From a candidate division LCP-89 bacterium (lineage in GTDB: Bacteria; Electryoneota; B3-LCP), in the NCBI GenBank assembly GCA_025774735.1, contig JALGZU010000083.1, positions 1 through 12,555 of the forward strand: 12,555 nt of DNA, read 5' to 3'. The notes beneath the pieces are model-generated. The model saw nothing but the letters and a program-made list of their open reading frames with translations, had not been told where the DNA came from and ran no database searches. Position numbers and translations under genes: made by a program. Numbering within the stretch: the first letter of the stretch is position 1; every line of letters begins with the position of its first letter. Below, in pieces: positions 1 to 4,839 of this stretch.

Positions 1-1780
1 CTGTTCTCCATTCATCTAAATAGCTGCTCATGCTGTCGCACTTTTCCTGGTTTGTAGCCTGCAGGTTAAGCAACTCTTCAGGATCCCTCTCGAAATTCAA
101 CAGCAGTGTATCGAATGGGAATTTCTTGAGTAGCTTCTGATAATCATTTACCATCAATTTAAAAGAACCTTCAATCAGGCTATAACATTCCTCCTGGGTG
201 AATATTCTCTCACTTAGTATGCGGCGACCTGAACGATCGCTTGCATCCAGAATATTCCTGCCTTCTACATCCTCAGGAATCCGACTTTCGTATCCCATCA
301 AGGTAAGAACCGTAGGAAATATATCCACATTGGAAACGTTTTCTTCCAACACAGCTGGTTTGATCATGGATGGATAGCGAAAAATTTGTGGTATCTTGAG
401 TACAGGATTATACAGCAATTCAGGATGACCGGTGGACCAGTGTTCACCGAGGAACTCCCCGTGGTCCGAAGTAATTACTAGCAAAGTCTGATCCAACAGT
501 CCCCGCTTTCGCATCCCCTCGCTAAACCTTCCAAAATGGTGATCTGCGTAGGCCAATTCGCTATCATACGCCGCTCGAATATAGGCATAACTTGCTTCCG
601 TGAAACCGGTGAAATTGCTGGTGTCGTTAATAGTGGTTGCCGGCACCTTGCAGATTTTATGCGCCTGATTCAGGTTCCCGATCTCATCCCAATTCATTGA
701 TTCTGTGAAGTTTGAAAAATAGGGTTGACGAATCTGATACGACAGATGCGGTTCATATATATTCAGGTACAGAAACAGATGTCCGCCCTTTGTTTGAAAC
801 CATTCAAAAAGGCGAAGTGCCAGGGCGAAAGTCACTTTTGCACCGGTGTGCTTTTGAACAAAACGATGCCACAGTCTGAAAGGAGCTGGATAGGTCCACG
901 AATAGCGAAAGAAAGAATAATCATGATCGAATCCCTGGGTGATATTTATATCCCTGCCGGCAACCGGATTGTCGTAAACAGCTATACAATAATATCCCAA
1001 CTGATTTAACACCTCAGGTAATGACAATAGATTTTCCGGCATGTAGGGTGCGCCGTCATTGCCGTGCTGGGATGGATATTTCCCCGTAAATATGCTGATG
1101 TGTCCCGGCGGGGTCCAATTGGCCGCGCTGTAAGCCTGCCGGCAGAGCAGGCCTTCGCCTGCAATTTCATCCATATTGCGAGTGGTCTGGAACGGGTAGC
1201 CGTTGCAGGAAAAATGATCGCCCCGTGCAGTATCCAACACTAGCAGACACAGGTGTGGGATATCCCCCTCATAATCTGCGCTCCTGGTGCCTACGGAAGC
1301 TGCGTAGTATTCGTCGATAATAAAATAGATACCATTCGCCAGTAGGATAAAAACCGAAACGAGTATTGCGGTTCGCAGGACGATCATAGATACTTTAGGA
1401 ATGAATTTCCAGATGATCATGATAACAGCTATACTGACGCTCAAAATTAGCAACAGGAATATCAAGTGATGTGGAGGATAATCAACATCTTTGAGAATCA
1501 AGGCGGTCAACAATCCCCCACCGATAAACCAGGTTAAAACGAAATAGATGAAAAACTGCCGAACCGGATCGAAGAGAATCTTCCGTACGCGGGGAATTAA
1601 AGAGAGGAGGAAATGAAGAATGTATAAACTGGCCAGAGCGGTAATACAGTATATGAACCAGGCCATAAAAAAAATGACGGATTCCACCCAAAAGGGGCCG
1701 TTTGTCAGAACGATAAAGACAAATTCAATAGAACTTAATACGGTGCCTGCCAGAACAGCTGCGCAAATACGCGGTAGCAT
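1..1780 (-). CDS. Membrane-anchored sulfatase-like hydrolase/transferase (alkaline phosphatase superfamily), 3' end cut off by window
   Basis: An open frame of 593 codons starts at the ATG at 1778-1780, behind a GGGAG ribosome site, and leaves the window at base 1 without a stop. Residues about 7-150 hold around five hydrophobic membrane segments; the catalytic domain starts near residue 177, probably outside the cell. Superfamily metal-site motifs are visible: LDTARGDH (Asp183, Asp188, His189), WTPPGHISIFTG (222-233) and TSDHGEFLGEHW (Asp439, His440). The nucleophile position of the CxPSR-type signature is Thr223, not Cys or Ser. Formylglycine-dependent sulfatase activity is therefore unlikely; Thr is the nucleophile in LtaS/MdoB-type phosphoglycerol and phosphoethanolamine transferases. 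By inference it could modify or cleave a phospho- or sulfo-ester on an envelope lipid or glycan. The substrate is unknown. The gene follows the ssrA terminator, so it probably has its own promoter, which I could not place. Confidence 0.9.
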   Translation of the reverse strand, partial: MLPRICAAVLAGTVLSSIEFVFIVLTNGPFWVESVIFFMAWFIYCITALASLYILHFLLSLIPRVRKILFDPVRQFFIYFVLTWFIGGGLLTALILKDVDYPPHHLIFLLLILSVSIAVIMIIWKFIPKVSMIVLRTAILVSVFILLANGIYFIIDEYYAASVGTRSADYEGDIPHLCLLVLDTARGDHFSCNGYPFQTTRNMDEIAGEGLLCRQAYSAANWTPPGHISIFTGKYPSQHGNDGAPYMPENLLSLPEVLNQLGYYCIAVYDNPVAGRDINITQGFDHDYSFFRYSWTYPAPFRLWHRFVQKHTGAKVTFALALRLFEWFQTKGGHLFLYLNIYEPHLSYQIRQPYFSNFTESMNWDEIGNLNQAHKICKVPATTINDTSNFTGFTEASYAYIRAAYDSELAYADHHFGRFSEGMRKRGLLDQTLLVITSDHGEFLGEHWSTGHPELLYNPVLKIPQIFRYPSMIKPAVLEENVSNVDIFPTVLTLMGYESRIPEDVEGRNILDASDRSGRRILSERIFTQEECYSLIEGSFKLMVNDYQKLLKKFPFDTLLLNFERDPEELLNLQATNQEKCDSMSSYLDEWRT

Positions 1781-1809
1781 TCAAACTCCCATCGAATGGA
1801 TTGATTCTT

Positions 1810-1835
1810 CAGTATCCGGATTTTCCAGGATACTG
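1810..1835. repeat. Inverted repeat upstream of the sulfatase-like gene
   Basis: CAGTATCC (1810-1817) and GGATACTG (1828-1835) are perfect 8-bp arms around a 10-nt spacer. They lie 30 bp before the sulfatase-like start codon. No T-run follows on either strand, so this is not a standard terminator. It could be an operator or a 5' leader hairpin. The right arm also begins a GATACT-GATACT direct doublet. Confidence 0.5.
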
Positions 1836-1854
1836 ATACTCAAATTTAGGCAAT

Positions 1855-1902
1855 AAAAAATCCTTTATCAAGCATTGTTATTATAAATACTTAACAAAGG
1901 AT
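1855..1902 (-). terminator. Rho-independent terminator of ssrA
   Basis: On the minus strand, ATCCTTTGTTAAG (1902-1890) pairs with CTTGATAAAGGAT (1872-1860) across a 17-nt loop, with one mismatch and one G-T pair. A run of six T follows (1860-1855). It starts a few bases after the mature 3' end of the tmRNA, as expected for its terminator. Confidence 0.8.
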
Positions 1903-1908
1903 ATAGTG

Positions 1909-2267
1909 TGGAGACGGCGGGAATCGAACCCGCGTCCGAAATAGTGACCGAAGGACCCGCTACAGGCTTAGTCGATGTTTAGATCTCGCCAACCTCCAAA
2001 TCCATCGACAGATCAAAAGGATGGCCAGCCTCCTTAGATCTTACGCAGTACAAAGAGGCGCTGCACCGCGCCAGCCCATCTGATCGACGCCCGCATCCCA
2101 ACCCGATGGGCGAAAGCCGGGAGGGACGTAGCCGCTTTTAATTAAGCAGCTAAGGCATAGCCGTTATTATCGGCATTTGTGTTTTTGAGCGAATTTTTGC
2201 GGGATTACGCTCATCCCCGACCTGCTGGTCCAACACCCTCCTATCCCGTCGAAACCATGTCGTCCCC
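1909..2267 (-). ncRNA. ssrA: Transfer-messenger RNA (tmRNA)
   Basis: A one-piece tmRNA of about 359 nt that rescues stalled ribosomes and tags the unfinished peptide for proteolysis. The 5' end reads GGGGACGACATGGTTTCGAC, the conserved tmRNA start. The 3' end carries a T-arm (GCGGG-TTCGATT-CCCGC) and CGTCTCC. The ends form a 7-bp acceptor stem with a G-U at the third pair, the identity element for alanyl-tRNA synthetase. The tag frame ends at TAA 2142-2144 and reads ADNNGYALAA if GCC at 2172-2174 is the resume codon, the same length as the E. coli tag ANDENYALAA. The resume codon is inferred, as the frame stays open upstream (NTN before it). After the discriminator A the DNA reads CAC, so the CCA end is probably added by nucleotidyltransferase. 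smpB is not in the window. Confidence 0.95.
2142..2174 (-). other. tmRNA proteolysis-tag reading frame
   Basis: Within ssrA, ten codons from GCC (2172-2174) to the TAA at 2142-2144 give ADNNGYALAA. The YALAA ending is the classic degron recognised by ClpXP and similar proteases. The exact resume codon is inferred from length and the leading Ala. Confidence 0.7.
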
Positions 2268-2564
2268 GGTGTTGGCACTCTATGATACCTCGACTTTGTT
2301 TGTTAGTTCCCGATATTAGATCAACGACTCACCCCCAAATTCCTCGCCGGGATGAGGCACATGATCATCTGAAGAATCCAGTTTTGACAGAGACGACGGA
2401 CAAAACAGGTTATCCGCCAAAGCTGACACTGTTATCCCGCACGAATTGAACTATTTGATGATGAAAGTGGCGTGGATGTTTTGTGCGGGGAAAAAGAATC
2501 ATTGTATATAATATACAACAATACACTGGAAAAAGCAAGACAATAATGAAGATATTTGGATCTC
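2268..2564. other. Intergenic stretch without a convincing gene
   Basis: About 300 bp separate ssrA from the broken membrane-protein frame. Short frames exist on the minus strand, but they lack a ribosome site and any recognisable domain. The stretch holds the terminator-like hairpin at 2491-2522. It also holds a long-range inverted repeat, CCCGCAC (2436-2442) with GTGCGGG (2483-2489), separated by 40 nt. The ssrA promoter should lie at its left end. A TAATAT at about 50 bp upstream of the mature 5' end is a weak -10 candidate, without a good -35. Confidence 0.5.
2491..2522 (-). terminator. Probable terminator of the ferredoxin-methyltransferase operon
   Basis: On the minus strand, ATTGTTGTATA pairs with TATACAATGAT over a TTA loop. 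The inner 7 bp are perfect, followed by two G-T pairs and two A-T pairs. TCTTTTT follows at 2497-2491. The stem is AT-rich, so it may be weak. Its place about 43 bp after the last frame of the operon supports the call. Confidence 0.5.
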
Positions 2565-2819
2565 TCACATAATTCTCGGTGAAAGGGCTCTCCACAGACC
2601 CACGATATAGGCTGCCGCAGGAATAAAAAAGAGCAGAAAATCATGGCCGCCCAGGTGCGGCAGGAAAAACACGACGATTTACAATTCCCCGGCGATGCGG
2701 AACCAGGGATCTTGCAGAATTTTGGGGCGGGTGCTGGTGGGGCGCGCCCGGATGTAAAAAATAGGGCTGCCCGTGGCGATCAGCCAGATGGAATAAACGA
2801 CAACAATGGGGGCTAACAT
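2565..2819 (-). pseudogene. Small membrane-protein frame interrupted by one stop codon
   Basis: From an ATG at 2817-2819, with AAAGG 5 nt upstream, 46 codons run to a TAA at 2679-2681. The same frame then continues for 37 more codons to a TGA at 2565-2567. The first part begins with a hydrophobic stretch (MLAPIVVVYSIWLIATG). The part after the stop is also hydrophobic (IVVFFLPHLGG and FFIPAAAYIVG). Read together, it looks like a two-segment integral membrane protein of about 84 residues. It directly follows the iron-sulfur gene (41 bp after its stop) and was probably the last gene of that operon. I do not recognise the family. It may instead be a genuine 46-residue membrane peptide, or the TAA may be a sequencing error. 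Confidence 0.4.
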
Positions 2820-2855
2820 TTGGACCTTTGATGGGCTAACATTTGGACCTTTGAT
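2810..2855. repeat. Perfect 23-bp tandem duplication
   Basis: The unit beginning GGGCTAACATTTGG occurs at 2810-2832 and again, identical and directly adjacent, at 2833-2855. On the minus strand each copy carries AAAGG followed 5 nt later by ATG, so the ribosome site and start codon of the small membrane frame are duplicated. Starting at the outer ATG (2842) gives only nine residues before a TAG. Confidence 0.9.
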
Positions 2856-2860
2856 TAGAC

Positions 2861-3412
2861 CTAATCTCTTAAAATCATCTCCACCGCCCCTTCCGGGCAG
2901 ACATCCACGCACAGGCCGCAACCATAGCATTCGTCCAGGTTTACTTCCAGGAGCTCGCCGTCGAAGGCTCTCGCCTCAAAATAGCAGACCTCCTCGCAGG
3001 TGCCGCAGTTCTCGCAGATGGCGTCGTCCGTAGTTTCTATGAAAGCTCCTTTATCACTCCGGTGTTCATCTTTCTTGACGAAATAATCGCAGCAGCATTC
3101 GCAGCAGAAGCAGATGCCTTCGGTTTTGGTCATGTCGTTTTTATCCCGGAAGGGCCGCGCCACCAGCATCTTTTCCTTGGCTTCCCGGAAAATTCCCTCG
3201 ACTTCAGCTCTCGATATTTCGTGCTTGTTCGAACCCCAGTTTACCGCCCCGCCGCTGAACTCCAGGCAGACGTCCGTCCGGGACTGTTTGCAGGGACCGT
3301 TTTGCTCGCGGCATCCGCAGTTTATCACCCAGAAGCGGTCGGATCTCTTTATCAGAGTTCTCGCCTCGTCAAAAGTGCTGACATAATGCAGTGCCGGTTC
3401 TTGATCGGTCAT
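2861..3412 (-). CDS. Cysteine-rich 4Fe-4S ferredoxin-like protein, copy 1
   Basis: A soluble protein of 183 residues with 18 cysteines. The N-terminal half has NCGCREQNGPC (Cys32, 34, 41), Cys49 and the dense run GICFCCECCC (Cys101, 103, 104, 106, 107, 108). The C-terminal half is a two-cluster ferredoxin: Cys133-136-139-143 and Cys162-165-168-172, the last followed by Pro. This matches a broad family of ferredoxin-domain proteins with C-x-C-R and IC-x-CC-x-CCC motifs, whose partners are mostly unknown. It probably carries electrons, and the N-terminal cysteines may bind a further metal centre (inference). It resembles the protein at 4169-4726 over its full length, about half identical by eye. 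Its ATG overlaps the methyltransferase stop as ATGA, with GGGGAG upstream, so the two are translationally linked. Confidence 0.9.
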   Translation of the reverse strand: MTDQEPALHYVSTFDEARTLIKRSDRFWVINCGCREQNGPCKQSRTDVCLEFSGGAVNWGSNKHEISRAEVEGIFREAKEKMLVARPFRDKNDMTKTEGICFCCECCCDYFVKKDEHRSDKGAFIETTDDAICENCGTCEEVCYFEARAFDGELLEVNLDECYGCGLCVDVCPEGAVEMILRD

Positions 3413-4161
3413 AATGAACCAATCTCCCCTTTTTCACTATCAAGCTGGACAATAAAAGTGGAATCGGTTCTCCTCGTGATACCCGCCAGGCGCATCAGAG
3501 TGTTCGGCCTCTTTTCCTTTAGCTCCCGATCCACCAGACTGCAATCCGGCGTTTCCGCAATCAAGCTTTCGAGCTGCTCATTCGTGAAATATGATACGAC
3601 CGGCGCCCCAATGTTATTCCACTTTCCGAAAATCTGGATCCGCTCCGAGGTTACTTTCGTTGCGATCCGTTTGGTGTAAAATACGACGCTCATTATGAAG
3701 GTAGGATAAAAGACGGGCTCTAAAATGATTAGATGCCCACCCGGTTTTATCAGTCTAAGAGCATTGGTCACCGCCACAGAGGCGTTTTCCCGGGACTGCC
3801 GGCGCGTTTTGCCGACCAGATGATGGAGAACCGCCGCCAAGATGGAAAAATCGAATTTTTCAGCGATTGTCTCTACAAACTCGTTATCAAGTATGGATCC
3901 TCGAAGTGTCTTGCATCCGACGTTTTCCTGCGTTTTTTTCAGGTAATTATCGCTTATGTCGCCGCCGTACAACTGTTCGATGGGTGTATTATCTTTTATG
4001 TACTTAAGGGTGTTTCCGTTACCGCAGCCGATATCAATCAGTGAGCTGTCAGCATGAGCGTGCGTCTTGATAAACTGTGCTGCGTATTCCAACCTATTCA
4101 GGGAATATTCAGGAGTGTGTTCGTCGAAATATGCAGCCGTCTTTTCGTCGAAATTTTCCAT
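3409..4161 (-). CDS. Class I SAM-dependent methyltransferase
   Basis: A 250-residue protein with a Rossmann-type methyltransferase fold. Motif I is LIDIGCGNGN (41-50), followed by the acidic strand-2 end GGDIS (Asp68), the FDFSILAAVLHHL segment (103-115) and LRLIKPGGHLIILEP (135-149). This is the UbiE/COG2226-like small-molecule or lipid pattern. No membrane segment is certain, although 150-163 is hydrophobic. The substrate cannot be read from the sequence. It sits between two duplicate ferredoxin-like genes: 7 bp after the stop of one, and overlapping the next by ATGA. It has no strong ribosome site of its own, which suggests translation coupled to the upstream gene. It could methylate a substrate that the iron-sulfur proteins reduce, but that is inference from context only. 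Confidence 0.88.
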   Translation of the reverse strand: MENFDEKTAAYFDEHTPEYSLNRLEYAAQFIKTHAHADSSLIDIGCGNGNTLKYIKDNTPIEQLYGGDISDNYLKKTQENVGCKTLRGSILDNEFVETIAEKFDFSILAAVLHHLVGKTRRQSRENASVAVTNALRLIKPGGHLIILEPVFYPTFIMSVVFYTKRIATKVTSERIQIFGKWNNIGAPVVSYFTNEQLESLIAETPDCSLVDRELKEKRPNTLMRLAGITRRTDSTFIVQLDSEKGEIGSL

Positions 4162-4168
4162 GGCGGCT

Positions 4169-4726
4169 TTAAGTAACTCTCCCTACCATCTCAATCGCCT
4201 CCTCCGGGCAGGCGTCCATGCAGACGCCGCACCCGTAGCAACGGTCAGAGATCACTTCGAGGGTGACGTCGTCCCACACCCTGGCGCCGAAAAAACAGGC
4301 TTCTTCGCAACTGCCGCACGCGTTGCATAGCTCCATGTCCGTCTTTTCAATAAACACTCCCTTATCGCAGGGACTGGGATCTTCGACGGCGAAAAAATCA
4401 CAGCAGCAGTCGCAGCAGAAACAGATGCCCTCGGTTTCCGTCTTGGTGGCGTCATCGCGGAACGGTCGCGGCACCAGAAGTTTCTCCTTGGCCTCCGCCA
4501 GAATCTCCAGAACTTTCTGCTTCGAAACCAGCCGCTTGCCGCTTCCGGTGGCGCCGGTTTTTTCCTTGAATTGAAGACAGAGAAACAGCCCGGCTTCTCT
4601 ACTGCACGGTCCTCTCTTCTCCCGGCACTCACAGTTGGACACCCAGTACTCGTCAAATTCGTCAACAATGCCCTGAGCCTCGTCGAGCGTACAGACGTAG
4701 TGAAAGTTAGCTTCGGGTGGTTGCAT
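4169..4726 (-). CDS. Cysteine-rich 4Fe-4S ferredoxin-like protein, copy 2
   Basis: A 185-residue paralogue of the protein at 2861-3412, first gene of the operon. It keeps every cysteine motif: NCECREKRGPC (Cys32, 34, 41), Cys50, GICFCCDCCC (Cys102, 104, 105, 107, 108, 109), and two ferredoxin clusters at Cys134-137-140-144 and Cys163-166-169-173. It has two extra cysteines (Cys12, Cys120). Also shared are HYV-TxDEA near the N-terminus and RPFRD just before the cysteine run. There is no signal peptide or membrane segment, so it should act in the cytoplasm. The ATG has AGGA about 6 nt upstream. Its start lies 113 bp after the nrdJ stop on the same strand, and I see no clear promoter in that gap, so read-through from nrdJ is possible. 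Its function beyond electron transfer is unknown. Confidence 0.9.
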   Translation of the reverse strand: MQPPEANFHYVCTLDEAQGIVDEFDEYWVSNCECREKRGPCSREAGLFLCLQFKEKTGATGSGKRLVSKQKVLEILAEAKEKLLVPRPFRDDATKTETEGICFCCDCCCDFFAVEDPSPCDKGVFIEKTDMELCNACGSCEEACFFGARVWDDVTLEVISDRCYGCGVCMDACPEEAIEMVGRVT

Positions 4727-4801
4727 GGAAATCCTGGGAATTTAACTGGAGAGATGGATGGGATGTATATGAACGCCTTGCTTAACCGGAGAGAGTTCGC
4801 C

Positions 4802-4820
4802 GGGATTGAAATCCAATCCC
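4802..4820. repeat. Short perfect hairpin between nrdJ and the ferredoxin operon
   Basis: GGGATTG (4802-4808) and CAATCCC (4814-4820) form a perfect 7-bp stem over a 5-nt loop, 20 bp past the nrdJ stop. No T-run follows on the minus strand. It may stabilise the nrdJ message end or act as a weak, Rho-assisted end signal. Confidence 0.5.
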
Positions 4821-4839
4821 GACGACTTGCTGGTATTGT

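Noticed and set aside
725..1009. Plus-strand open frame of 94 codons
   Set aside because: It is antisense to the sulfatase-like gene, whose frame stays open and carries conserved motifs across this stretch.
1855..1960. Integration (att) site at the 3' end of ssrA
   Set aside because: tmRNA genes are common island targets, but the 3' end is not repeated in this window and no integrase is present.
2436..2489. CCCGCAC/GTGCGGG inverted repeat as a terminator
   Set aside because: The loop is 40 nt and no T-run follows, so it is noted only as a repeat in the intergenic stretch.
2432..2644. Minus-strand 70-codon frame overlapping the broken membrane gene
   Set aside because: It overlaps the better-supported hydrophobic frame, has no ribosome site, and its later half has poor composition.
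3062..3679. Plus-strand open frame of 205 codons
   Set aside because: It lies opposite the ferredoxin and methyltransferase genes, has no ribosome site or domain, and mirrors their codons.
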